A stretch of 64,000 bases of DNA from positions 1-64,000 of the forward strand of contig JBFMDH010000014.1 in assembly GCA_040754075.1 (NCBI GenBank). Reading direction: 5' to 3'. Source of the stretch: Acidobacteriota bacterium (GTDB lineage Bacteria; Acidobacteriota; Blastocatellia; UBA7656). A program made the position numbers and the translations under genes. Below the pieces are notes generated by a model. It was not told the origin of the DNA and did no database searches. It was given only the letters and a program-made list of their open reading frames with translations. Of this stretch, positions 34,116 through 42,876 are shown in pieces. Numbering within the stretch: position 1 is the stretch's first letter; every line of letters starts with the position of its first letter.

Positions 34116-35021
34116 TTAAAAACGAAAGGTCTGCCCGGTGTGACATTTTTGACAACTCTTGAAATCATCGCCGCCAAATGCCCGTTTGCCGTTGTGACAA
34201 CTCATACAACTGAGAGCGTGCTCAGGCGCTAAGTGATTTGTCGGGAGCGGCGAAGTGACCTGCTGGCGCGAAGCTCCTGATTTCACCTGATGACATTCGT
34301 TGCAATTGAGTTGTTGTCTTCTGCCATGTTTTGCGTGGCTGAAGTTCACCCGAAAAGCCTTTGCGGCAATCGAAGCGCGGCGGTAACTGCCCAGTTGATG
34401 ACAGGTGCCGCACGAAGAAATATCCCGCCCGCCGGATTGCGCGCGCGACGTGTGACACTGGTAACAAACCGTATGCGCATTAAATCCCGAAGGCATGGAT
34501 AACGCCACATTGCCGCGCCCTGTGGGTTTGTGACAGACCGAACAGTTCACGTTTCGGTGTTGCGTATGGGCAAATTTCATATTGAAACTGGCAAGTCGCG
34601 GAAAGGCTTTCACCTCGGGGTTTGCGGTTGCCGGATTACTGTGGCAAATCGTACAAATCGGGCTGCTCTGATTGGCAAACTGCTCGGCGTGACAGCCCGC
34701 GCACGGCGTGTGCCCCGGACGTTTCGGCTGAATCAAATTGGTTTCACGGCGATGACAAAGCAGACAGGGAAGTCGGGTGTGCGCCGCCTGACGATGCGAA
34801 AATTTTGAAAAGTCGCCGCCCTGTTCGATTGCCGCGAAATCAAGTTCCGGCGTTTCGCCAGCCGCAGCCTTGGTGGTCGCGACGGTTGTTGTGCCCGAAA
34901 AAACTGCCAGCACGAAAACCGCAATGCCAATCAGCAAAACCAGTAAGGAAAGCCGCCGTGTTGAACGGCGTACGAGAGGCGCATCTTGAGAAGTGGTAGG
35001 TTGTTCAGGTCGTTCAAGCAT
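34116..35021 (-). CDS. Membrane-anchored nonaheme cytochrome c
   Basis: 301 residues. A single N-terminal helix (LSLLVLLIGIAVFVLAVFSG) is followed by nine CXXCH motifs: CLLCH, CAGCH, CTICH, CSVCH, CYQCH, CGTCH, CNECH, CMSCH and CQKCH. FSHxxH-type phrases (FSHRQAAH, FAHTQH, FSHAKHG) supply likely distal histidines. It starts 11 bases after the neighbouring octaheme gene ends and shares with it the CTICHxNP element, so the two look like related duplicates. It probably relays electrons between membrane and periplasm. Confidence 0.8.
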   Translation of the reverse strand: MLERPEQPTTSQDAPLVRRSTRRLSLLVLLIGIAVFVLAVFSGTTTVATTKAAAGETPELDFAAIEQGGDFSKFSHRQAAHTRLPCLLCHRRETNLIQPKRPGHTPCAGCHAEQFANQSSPICTICHSNPATANPEVKAFPRLASFNMKFAHTQHRNVNCSVCHKPTGRGNVALSMPSGFNAHTVCYQCHTSRAQSGGRDISSCGTCHQLGSYRRASIAAKAFRVNFSHAKHGRRQQLNCNECHQVKSGASRQQVTSPLPTNHLAPEHALSCMSCHNGKRAFGGDDFKSCQKCHTGQTFRF

Positions 35022-35032
35022 ATCGCATCCGT

Positions 35033-36247
35033 TTATTTTTTGGTGATTGCCGAAAGCGCTTTGGCGTGCGACTCCGGTATGGCTTTCCTGCCTTCATCAA
35101 GATGGCATTTGCTACATTGGAAATCGGCTTTGGCTTTGCGTTGGTCGATTTCAAAATTCAATGCGCCGCCTTCATCAGCAGTTGGCGTAATGTGACAACC
35201 GCTGCCGCTGCCGCCGCACGAAAGGATATCGACCTCTGCGCCTCTGCCATCAGCGGTATTGATGGTTGCAACTTTATGACAATCGGTGCATTTGAGTTCG
35301 GCATGGCTGAACCACTCGTGGCGAAATTTCGACGCCTGCCGACGCTGCCATCTTTCCAGCAGGGGTTTATCCTGGATTGCCATCGCGGTTGCGAACTTGG
35401 CATCGAAATCGCTTTGCTCCAAGGTCAACTTTGAGGCTGGCGAAAGTTTGTGACACATTGAACAATCGGTGGGTTCGGGTTGCAGTCCGCCGCCCGCGGC
35501 GTGGCACGAAAAACAACTGGCGTGACTACCCGGCGAACTCATGAAGGTGCCTTTTTTCAGCCAGAAATCATCATCTTTTAAATTTTTCGGCGGCGGAGTG
35601 ACGAATTCATCGCTCGCCTCACCCTGTGGTTTGTAGAGTTGATGACAGTTGGCGCAAACCGCATTTGCCGCGCCTTGCCTGGATTTACGAAAAGCCGCAA
35701 ATTGCAAGCTCGCAGAACGCTTTCTGAGTTCTCCAAACAGGCTTTCGTGTTTATCGTGCGGGAAAAATATTTCAAATTGCGAAACTGCGGCTTTGCCTTT
35801 GGGTGATTGGTCAAAAACCTCGCTCGGGTTTGGAAAGGGATGGCGATTGCTGTTTCGCGGGCCCGGGTTGGTGTGACAAATGGTGCAGATTGCCGGTTGC
35901 GCGCCTTTGAAAAATTGTTGGCGATGACAATTCAAACAAGAATCATGAGTTGGATAATCGGTGACATCCTCGAAAGCCTCTTCGCCCTTGCGCGCGGTTT
36001 TCCAATTCGCGGTTGGAAACTTGTGACAGGAATTGCAAGCCATCTGATGGGCTGCCACCTGATGGGAGAATTGTGAGTAATTTGCCGACCGTCCCGGTTT
36101 GCTGGCTGCTGTCGGGCGACGGGTGGTTGATGGGCGTCGTTGCGATTCAGCTTCCGCATTATTAGCTGTTAAACCCGGATGCACAAACACGAAAGCCGAC
36201 AACACAACGGTCAGGAGGATTGTCAGCTTAATTGCCCGATTATTCAT
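35033..36247 (-). CDS. Periplasmic octaheme cytochrome c with possible ninth CX6CH heme
   Basis: 404 residues with a signal peptide (ILLTVVLSAFVFVHPGLTA). Eight CXXCH motifs: CNSCH, CLNCH, CTICH, CANCH, CFSCH, CSMCH, CTDCH and CSKCH. Between the seventh and eighth lies CGGSGSGCH, a CX6CH spacing that could hold a ninth heme or be a Gly-rich loop. A Pro- and Arg-rich linker precedes the first heme. It heads the leftward pair with the nonaheme gene. The function is unknown beyond electron transfer. Confidence 0.75.
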   Translation of the reverse strand: MNNRAIKLTILLTVVLSAFVFVHPGLTANNAEAESQRRPSTTRRPTAASKPGRSANYSQFSHQVAAHQMACNSCHKFPTANWKTARKGEEAFEDVTDYPTHDSCLNCHRQQFFKGAQPAICTICHTNPGPRNSNRHPFPNPSEVFDQSPKGKAAVSQFEIFFPHDKHESLFGELRKRSASLQFAAFRKSRQGAANAVCANCHQLYKPQGEASDEFVTPPPKNLKDDDFWLKKGTFMSSPGSHASCFSCHAAGGGLQPEPTDCSMCHKLSPASKLTLEQSDFDAKFATAMAIQDKPLLERWQRRQASKFRHEWFSHAELKCTDCHKVATINTADGRGAEVDILSCGGSGSGCHITPTADEGGALNFEIDQRKAKADFQCSKCHLDEGRKAIPESHAKALSAITKK

Positions 36248-36994
36248 TGAGTATCAAATGACCTATGCTTTATTGATTTTTACCCCTGCTGGTATCCCTC
36301 AAGTTGCAGGTTTACCGGATACTAGACCTTTATCAAAAAATCCTCAACGTGTCGGTGATGTTCATCACATCTAATCACCCCACACATAGTTAAGCAAATG
36401 AATGACCACAAAGGCTTCACCCCTGAACTTTTTCCATAAAATGCGAGAATTGCTTTGTGCATGTGGGGAAATTGCCATAAACAGACATCATTGAGGAATA
36501 GGCATCGCCTCATGGGATTGGGAAAAATTTCGCATTCAGTTGGATAAAAGTACACAACCAACGGGATTCAGCACAACGGTTGTTCGCTTTTGGTTTGAAC
36601 TCTGCGGCTTTTTAATGCTATTTATCCGGTACAGGTGTTGCTCTTTTCAAATCGTTGATGGGAACCACAAGATTGAATCATTCCCATCGTGATGAACTGA
36701 AAGTAATGAATACCAAGGTTAAGCGACTGAAAAAAGTAACCATGATCTGTTGGCAATATTTCTCAAGGGCATTCTCTAAATGCCAGTCTTGGGAAACAAC
36801 CTTAATGCAACGCCAGCAAAGGCGCTGGTGGAGTCTGAGCAGTCGCTCAAGGAGTAAATCCTGTCAAGATAATCAGCACGCAACTCTCGGATATATTCCT
36901 GATGGGTTCGCTGATAGAACCACTTATGTCTATTGAACTGCCTGTAGACAAAAACACAGGAGGCATTTTCCGCTCCTCAGAAAGGGATTAGCTT
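36248..36994. other. Divergent promoter region of multiheme genes
   Basis: 747 bases between the octaheme gene (leftward) and the nonaheme-b fusion (rightward). The motif AGTTAAGCAAATGAATGACC (36388-36407) matches part of the nrfH upstream region. A hairpin around CCAGC/GCTGG near 36812-36831 is present. The small frame at 36655-36936 shows no coding character. I see no riboswitch that I can name. Confidence 0.5.
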
Positions 36995-38857
36995 ATGAAG
37001 CGTTCTGCCTCAATTCTGATACTCTTCCTCTTCTTTCTCTTTGTTATCTATCAAGCCAAAGCGCCTGTGGAAGCGCAGAATCAAACACCGTCGAATGTCG
37101 CAGGGCAACTACCCGACGCTGATGCTACAAAAGCGGTTCAACTCGATTGCGCCGGATGTCATGGACCTAACAAGACGCTTCCTTATCTGGGAGGAGCTTT
37201 ATTCCATAAAGAAGCGCACGAAGCCTACAATCACGGTTTCCACGCTCAAGCCTTGAAGAACGGTGGTAAGGCTGCCAGTTGTCTCGATTGTCATGCGCCG
37301 GGTGGTGATATGTCGGCAATCCTGCCCAAAAGTGACCCCAAATCGACCATCAACCGGGCGAACATCGCCAATACCTGCGGCTCCTGTCACAGCAAGAAAT
37401 CCGTGATGGAGGGCACCGGTATCAGCAACCGTCCCTTCCTTGCCTATGAAGAGAGCGCCCATGCGCGCGCCATCGCACGCGGTCAGATTGGTGCCGCTGT
37501 TTGCACGGATTGCCATAACAGCCATGACATCCTGCCCGCCTCGAACAACCTTTCGCCAATCTTCAAAGCCAATATTCCAAAGACCTGTGCGAAATGTCAT
37601 TCACAGGTCGTAAACGAATTTATTCAGAGTGTGCATGGCGCGGCGGTCGAAAGGGGCGTTTCGCAAGCCCCCGCCTGCACCGATTGTCATGGCATTCATA
37701 CGATTAAACCACGTATTGATGCGCGCTCCACGCTTGGCACCACGGCTTGCGCCCAATGCCATCAGGGAGTGCGTTTGACGCAGGAATTCGGCGTCCAGGG
37801 CGAACGGGTCAGCAGTTACGAAGACAGCTATCATGGAATGGCAAGAAAGTTCGGCTCTGACGTGGCAGCCGATTGCGCGAGCTGTCATGGGGTGCATAAT
37901 ATTTTGCCTTCTTCGGATCCGAAATCGATGATTAATCGCGACAACCTGGTTAAAACCTGCGGTCAGTGTCATATCGGAGCGGGCGAGCAATTTATCATTG
38001 GTAAAGTTCATCTCGATGTCCCTACCGCAGAGGATATCGGTAGCGTTGCCACGCGCTGGGTGCGATGGATATACCTGATTTTAATTGGCGTAACCATCGG
38101 CGCAATGGCAATTCATAATATTCTGGTCTGGCGCAAGAAAGCCGTTGAGCGTCGGCGCTTGGAACGCCGCACCATTGTGCGCATGAACACCATTCAGCGA
38201 TGGCAACACGGGTTGCTGTTGACCAGCTTCTTCGCTCTGGTCATCACGGGATTTGCGCTGAAGTATCCGGATTCCTGGCTTGGTCATTTGCTGGGATCGA
38301 GTGAAGCGGTTCGGCGTATTAGTCATCGCATTGCCGGTGTGATGATGATTGCCGTCGGCGTGTTTCATATTTTCTATATGCTCTTGACCAAAGAGGGACG
38401 CATCGGATTGAAAGATTTCTTGCCGCGCAGGAAAGATTTTTCGGATTTGATTCAGAATGTGCGCTATTACCTGGGGCTTGCTTCAACGAAGCCTAAGTTC
38501 GCGCGTTTCGGCTATGGAGAGAAAGCCGAATACTGGGCAGTCGTCTGGGGCACATTCGTCATGGGGCTGACGGGATTGATGGTCTGGTTCAAGGTTGAGA
38601 TGTTCGGTTTTCTGCCGCGTTGGTTCATCGATATTGCGCTCGCCATTCACTGGTACGAAGCCATACTGGCAACCCTGGCGATACTGGTCTGGCACATCTA
38701 CAACGTCATTTTCGACCCGGATGTCTATCCCTTGAACTGGGCAGTGGTGGACGGATTGGTTTCGGAAGAATACTACAAAGAAGAGCATGAGCTTGATTAT
38801 GAACAGATGAAGGCGTCCGAGGAGAAACAAAGCAAAGAGCCTTCAGCACAGGATTGA
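36995..38857 (+). CDS. Nonaheme cytochrome c-cytochrome b561 fusion
   Basis: 620 residues. After a signal peptide come nine CXXCH motifs to about residue 335: CAGCH, CLDCH, CGSCH, CTDCH, CAKCH, CTDCH, CAQCH, CASCH and CGQCH. Membrane helices with paired histidines (MNTIQRWQHGLLL, HRIAGVMMIAVGVFHIF, IALAIHWYEAILATL and VWHIYNVIF) resemble the cytochrome b561/FdnI family. The protein could take electrons from quinol through b hemes and pass them to periplasmic c hemes, or the reverse, much as Geobacter CbcL-type proteins are thought to do. The short acidic tail is cytoplasmic. Confidence 0.85.
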   Translation: MKRSASILILFLFFLFVIYQAKAPVEAQNQTPSNVAGQLPDADATKAVQLDCAGCHGPNKTLPYLGGALFHKEAHEAYNHGFHAQALKNGGKAASCLDCHAPGGDMSAILPKSDPKSTINRANIANTCGSCHSKKSVMEGTGISNRPFLAYEESAHARAIARGQIGAAVCTDCHNSHDILPASNNLSPIFKANIPKTCAKCHSQVVNEFIQSVHGAAVERGVSQAPACTDCHGIHTIKPRIDARSTLGTTACAQCHQGVRLTQEFGVQGERVSSYEDSYHGMARKFGSDVAADCASCHGVHNILPSSDPKSMINRDNLVKTCGQCHIGAGEQFIIGKVHLDVPTAEDIGSVATRWVRWIYLILIGVTIGAMAIHNILVWRKKAVERRRLERRTIVRMNTIQRWQHGLLLTSFFALVITGFALKYPDSWLGHLLGSSEAVRRISHRIAGVMMIAVGVFHIFYMLLTKEGRIGLKDFLPRRKDFSDLIQNVRYYLGLASTKPKFARFGYGEKAEYWAVVWGTFVMGLTGLMVWFKVEMFGFLPRWFIDIALAIHWYEAILATLAILVWHIYNVIFDPDVYPLNWAVVDGLVSEEYYKEEHELDYEQMKASEEKQSKEPSAQD

Positions 38858-38886
38858 AGTTCGTCTGCTGAATAGAAATGCTCAAA

Positions 38887-39002
38887 GCGTGTTTTGAAAA
38901 TCAAAGATGAGCCGAAGGCGCAATGAGAAGGTTGCCAGACGGACAATCTCTGGTAGTAAGCTTCTCGCTGCTTTAGCAGCGAAGATGAATTTCAAAACAC
39001 GC
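38887..39002. repeat. Nested inverted repeat after nonaheme-b gene
   Basis: GCGTGTTTTGAAA 38887-38899 and TTTCAAAACACGC 38990-39002 form a perfect 13-base outer stem. Inside is TCGCTGCT 38965-38972 with AGCAGCGA 38975-38982 and a two-base loop. The 383-base gap around it (38858-39240) holds nothing else recognisable. It may terminate the fusion gene or be a small palindromic element. Confidence 0.6.
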
Positions 39003-39240
39003 CCTCAGGATTTTTTCTCTGTCAAATCGCTGAACGATTGCGCGAGGTATTGTTTGAGCCGGGGAAGCCAGAGACAATGAACGAATGCGCAAACCATCGC
39101 ATTGATTTCTGAACCGCATCAGCCCAGCCGAACCGAATTGATTATCAGGTCAGGCGATATTCCGCTTAAAAATATACTCGAAATACAACCTATCGCCAGC
39201 GATTTAAAGTCGCACAGCGCAGCCCCTGATTATCCGTCAA

Positions 39241-40584
39241 TCATAAAGCGCGGCGTTCGACTTGTCTGATTTTCAGGTAGATAGCGGCAACCGCCAGAAG
39301 AATAATGATTAAGGATGCTGCCAACCCTTTGCGTCTGAATTGCAACTCGCTCAAAGCATCCTGACCGGCTTGATTCGCTTTTTTAGATATATCCATCCCC
39401 TGATTGACGGCGGTTTCGATGGCGCTCGGCGAGAAATTGTGAATCAGAACGCGGGCGTTGATCAATTTATCGCGCGCCTCTTTTAAGTCAAACATGGGGC
39501 GACTGACTTCCATTCCGGTGATGGCGACTCTATTTAATAAATCTTCGGTCTGGTTAATGTGGTGATTCAATCCCACAATCAATTCTCCCATCTTTTGGGA
39601 ACCTTGAAACCCTGCATCTTCCGTATGGCAACTGGTACAAACCGATTTTTCGCCGACCCCTAACATGTTGTCTGCGGGAGTAAGGATTTGGTGGTTCTGA
39701 TGACAGACGACACAACCTGCCATATCCGCCGCTTCAAACGGGGTTTTGTGCGGGCTTTTATCGAATAACTCTGCCTGTCGCGCATGACAAGTCCCGCACA
39801 CATTGCTGACGGAGGCGACGCCGGGAGGCGCAGCCCCGTGATTGCCATGACAGTCATTACAGGTCGGCGCAGATAAGTCCTGTTTTTTTATGAGGGCTTC
39901 CGCATGAACACTCTGGTTATATTTATGTAATTGGTCGGTCGGGATGCCATAGGATTTCATGTATTCGGCATTGGCATGACATTGCCCGCAGGTTTGCGCG
40001 ACATTCAGCGCGAATACCGGCGCATTGGGGTTGTTGACTTCGCGAATGCCATGAGCGCCGTGGCAACTGATACAGGTAGCCGGTTTGGCGTCGCCCTGTT
40101 TGATTCGTTTACCATGAACGCTGGAGTTGTATTCGGTTTCCTGGTCAACGCGCTGGGCAGGGTTGAACCTTTTCATAAACTCGGCATCACTATGACACTT
40201 GCCACAAAACCGCGCGACCTCAACGGGCTTGGGTCGCGCAATGAACCCTTTAGCGGGACTCATTGCCAGTGTCGGGTCATCCGATGTGGGATCGCCGCCA
40301 TGACAATTGGCGCATGACAGCCCACGCTTTTTATGAACATCTTCTTCCATCGCTGTGACCGGCGCGGCAAGTTGATCGCCCATTTCCTTATGGCATTCCA
40401 GACAACTATCTTTTTCTGAGGCAGGAGTCGGGATGGGTTGATTGCTGCCGGAAGGCGTTACATCTTTTTGCGCCTTTGAAACCATAACCAGAAACAGCAA
40501 GACCAAAGACAGGGTCACAACTAATTTAACTGCTTGATGCGTTCTCTGGCTTGAAGGGTTATTTGATATGCGTGCTTTTGTCAT
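39241..40584 (-). CDS. Nonaheme cytochrome c of bc-type complex
   Basis: 447 residues with an N-terminal signal or anchor (LVVTLSLVLLFLVMVSKA). Nine CXXCH motifs: CLECH, CANCH, CGKCH, CISCH, CGQCH, CNDCH, CGTCH, CVVCH and CTSCH. A helical segment and a C-terminal membrane helix (LAASLIIILLAVAAIYLKI) follow. It starts 10 bases after the cytochrome b gene, with Rieske before that. The C-terminal anchor is what a cytochrome c1 would have, so I infer it is the c subunit of a quinol-oxidising complex. Confidence 0.8.
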   Translation of the reverse strand: MTKARISNNPSSQRTHQAVKLVVTLSLVLLFLVMVSKAQKDVTPSGSNQPIPTPASEKDSCLECHKEMGDQLAAPVTAMEEDVHKKRGLSCANCHGGDPTSDDPTLAMSPAKGFIARPKPVEVARFCGKCHSDAEFMKRFNPAQRVDQETEYNSSVHGKRIKQGDAKPATCISCHGAHGIREVNNPNAPVFALNVAQTCGQCHANAEYMKSYGIPTDQLHKYNQSVHAEALIKKQDLSAPTCNDCHGNHGAAPPGVASVSNVCGTCHARQAELFDKSPHKTPFEAADMAGCVVCHQNHQILTPADNMLGVGEKSVCTSCHTEDAGFQGSQKMGELIVGLNHHINQTEDLLNRVAITGMEVSRPMFDLKEARDKLINARVLIHNFSPSAIETAVNQGMDISKKANQAGQDALSELQFRRKGLAASLIIILLAVAAIYLKIRQVERRAL

Positions 40585-40594
40585 AGGTTGACCC

Positions 40595-41659
40595 CTATTG
40601 TGTATACCCGATAATTGTCATGCCCACGATATAAACCAGCAGGATGATGCCGATAACCGTGAACCCTCGGCTGGGTTTTCCCTGTGCGGTTTTTCTATCG
40701 AGAAAAGGCACCAGAAACCAAAATAACCCACCTGCGCCAAATGCCAATACTCCAAGAACCTCGCCGTCAATGGGACCGATTTTCGCGGGAATGAATTTCA
40801 GGGTCTGGAACATGAACATGAAAAACCATTCCGGTTTGATTCCTGCCGGAGCCGAAGCAAAGGGGTCGGCTTTTTCACCTAACTCCCAGGGGAAAATTGC
40901 CGATAAAGCTGCCAATGCGCCGAGGGCGATTAACCATCCCATCAAATCACGCAAGAGAAAATTCGGCACGAATTTCATCTTCTTTAACGCTTTGCCTTCC
41001 AAACTCGGCGGCACACTCATGCCTTGTCGCTGTACGAGAAGCAGATGGATAAAAAGAATGGCGGTGATGAGCGCCGGAAGCACTGCCACATGAAAGCCGA
41101 AAAAGCGGGTTAAGGTCGCGCCGGTCACTTCGTCGCCGCCGCGCAAAAACCGCAGCAGAAAATCACCGATTCCCGGCACCACCCCGGCAATATCTGTTCC
41201 CACCTTGGTGGCAAAAAAAGCCAGTTTATTCCAGGGCAGCAGGTAGCCACTAAACCCAAATGCCAGGACGATCACCAGCAACAACGAACCGCTAATCCAG
41301 GTGAATTCGCGGGGCGGGCGATAGGCTTTCATCAGAAAAGCGCTGAACATATGAATGAACATGGTGGCAATCATCAGGTTGGCTGACCAACTGTGAATCG
41401 AGCGTATCAACCAGCCGAACTGCACCTCTGTCATAATGAATTGCACGCTTTCAAAGGCATTTTCGGCGCTCGGACGATAATAAAGCAGGAGTAAAATGCC
41501 GGTTCCTACCTGAATGAAAAACAGGAAAAGCGTCATTCCGCCGAAGTAATACCACAGCGAATGGCGATGTAAAGGAACCTCTTTTTTTTGTGCCAGTTCT
41601 TTTAGCGGCGCAAGACCGGCGCGATCATTTACCCAGTCGGCTATCGTGCTCATGTTCAT
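40595..41659 (-). CDS. Cytochrome b of bc complex (b6-type with fused subunit IV)
   Basis: 354 residues. Two His pairs hold b hemes: [15 protein letters not shown] and [16 protein letters not shown]. The second pair has 14 intervening residues, as in cytochrome b6. After residue about 225 the sequence continues into a subunit-IV-like part with PEWFF, the Qo-site loop usually written PEWY, plus three more helices. It oxidises quinol at the Qo site and sends electrons to the Rieske protein and to b hemes. Rieske lies three bases upstream and the nonaheme gene 10 bases downstream. Confidence 0.9.
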   Translation of the reverse strand: MNMSTIADWVNDRAGLAPLKELAQKKEVPLHRHSLWYYFGGMTLFLFFIQVGTGILLLLYYRPSAENAFESVQFIMTEVQFGWLIRSIHSWSANLMIATMFIHMFSAFLMKAYRPPREFTWISGSLLLVIVLAFGFSGYLLPWNKLAFFATKVGTDIAGVVPGIGDFLLRFLRGGDEVTGATLTRFFGFHVAVLPALITAILFIHLLLVQRQGMSVPPSLEGKALKKMKFVPNFLLRDLMGWLIALGALAALSAIFPWELGEKADPFASAPAGIKPEWFFMFMFQTLKFIPAKIGPIDGEVLGVLAFGAGGLFWFLVPFLDRKTAQGKPSRGFTVIGIILLVYIVGMTIIGYTQ

Positions 41660-41662
41660 GAT

Positions 41663-42109
41663 TTATCCTTTCGAGACGATGATTTCGTCTCCACGAACAT
41701 TAACCGTGAACTGCTCTAAAGGGCGGGGCGGAGGTCCGGCAACATTTTTGCCAGCCATATCATAACGACCGTTATGACAGGCACACCAAATTTGTTGAGT
41801 GCCTTCCTGATACTGCACCGTGCAATCTAAATGGGTACAGGTTGCTGAAAATGCCCGAATTTCCCCGGTCGGGGTTTTAACGATGATGCCCGGTTTGCTG
41901 CCGAATTTGAAAATTTTTCCGCTGTTGGGTTTTAGCTCGGATACCTTTGCCGCAACCACTGAAGATTCCGTCGATTCGGCAATTTGTGGAGGAACCAGAA
42001 ATTTGAAGATAGGATAGAAGGTTGCCACGAGCGTAGCGCCCAGACTGGTTCCCAGAAAATAGTCAATGAAGTTTCGTCGCGTCGTTAGTGGCGTGTTGGT
42101 TTTTTCCAT
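41663..42109 (-). CDS. Rieske iron-sulfur protein of bc complex
   Basis: 148 residues from ATG 42109, which has AGGAG five bases before it; the longer frame to 42133 is rejected. A twin-arginine-like start ([12 protein letters not shown]) leads into the membrane helix. The cluster motifs are CTHLDC and [13 protein letters not shown], with both Cys-His pairs and disulfide cysteines. PPPRPLEQF follows. It accepts an electron from quinol in the cytochrome b complex and hands it to the c-type subunit. The acceptor here appears to be the nonaheme protein. Confidence 0.9.
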   Translation of the reverse strand: MEKTNTPLTTRRNFIDYFLGTSLGATLVATFYPIFKFLVPPQIAESTESSVVAAKVSELKPNSGKIFKFGSKPGIIVKTPTGEIRAFSATCTHLDCTVQYQEGTQQIWCACHNGRYDMAGKNVAGPPPRPLEQFTVNVRGDEIIVSKG

Positions 42110-42228
42110 ACGACTCCTAAAAGCAAACCCCATCTGACTGTCGGCAATTGAGGATTCATGACAGGCAGGTGATCAGGCTTTGAGTTGATAGAGCAAACGC
42201 TGAAGACAACCGGGAAGCGTTACGCTGG

Positions 42229-42576
42229 TTACCTTTTCAGAGAACGAATAAAAGCCACAAGTTCCTGAATTTGAGCGCCACCTAAGCTTTTGCCAAACCC
42301 CGGCATTTTTCCTTTGCCACCCGATATAATTTTGTTTAATTGCGCGTCTGATTGTGCCTGGACTTCGGCGCTGCCCAGGTTGCGCAGCTTTAAGTTCCTT
42401 CCCATTGGGGTATTGCCGCTTCCATCCGCGCCATGACAACTGGCGCATTTCGATTTGAAGGTTGCTGCACCATCTCCCCCTGCCATGCCGCGCATCGCCG
42501 AAGCGTTTTGCTCAACCAGGATTGAAAAACTAACTACGGCTATGCCGACCACTAACAATGCCTTGAGTATTTTCAT
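42229..42576 (-). CDS. Small monoheme cytochrome c (c553/c6-like)
   Basis: 115 residues with a signal peptide (ALLVVGIAVVSFSILV). One CASCHGADG motif is present, with a methionine ligand likely in KGKMPGFGKSL. Small soluble c cytochromes carry electrons between complexes. It starts the leftward bc operon, about 120 bases upstream of Rieske, and may collect electrons from the complex or feed the cbb3-type oxidase inferred from the CcoG/CcoI genes elsewhere in the window. Confidence 0.85.
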   Translation of the reverse strand: MKILKALLVVGIAVVSFSILVEQNASAMRGMAGGDGAATFKSKCASCHGADGSGNTPMGRNLKLRNLGSAEVQAQSDAQLNKIISGGKGKMPGFGKSLGGAQIQELVAFIRSLKR

Positions 42577-42876
42577 ATGCCCTCGCTTCCTTATTTAGTA
42601 CATTGGAACCTAAGTAAGTTGACATTTTTCAGCGTTCAAAGTTATGCCTTCAGGCGTGAGAAAAAAGCGATTCACGCATAAATGCGTAACTCTGAACCTC
42701 AAGAAATTTAGTTTCCACTGTATTTAGTGATATGGATGAAATTTTCGGGATGGTGATGGTTTCCCGTTTCTTTTTCCGTCAATGCCGAGCGGGCAATCTC
42801 ATTAAAACTCAAGCGAATTTTTTTGTATCGCTCAAGTAATGATGAGATTGCCCGTCATCTCCGGCAGCTCGATACC
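42577..42876. other. Intergenic region with inverted repeat
   Basis: 300 bases between the barrel gene and the monoheme gene. GGGCAATCTCAT at 42791-42802 and ATGAGATTGCCC at 42842-42853 form a perfect 12-base stem, and ACGCAT/ATGCGT makes a small hairpin near 42675. These may end transcription of the barrel gene. No coding sequence seen. Confidence 0.6.

Noticed and set aside
36655-36936. Open frame of 93 codons between divergent cytochrome genes
   Set aside because: No ribosome site, no family features and odd amino-acid content; better read as untranslated leader.
36760-36990. Possible GEMM or other cyclic-dinucleotide riboswitch upstream of the nonaheme-b gene
   Set aside because: The conserved GACGCAAAGCC core and paired arms of GEMM are not present, although such switches often precede cytochrome genes.
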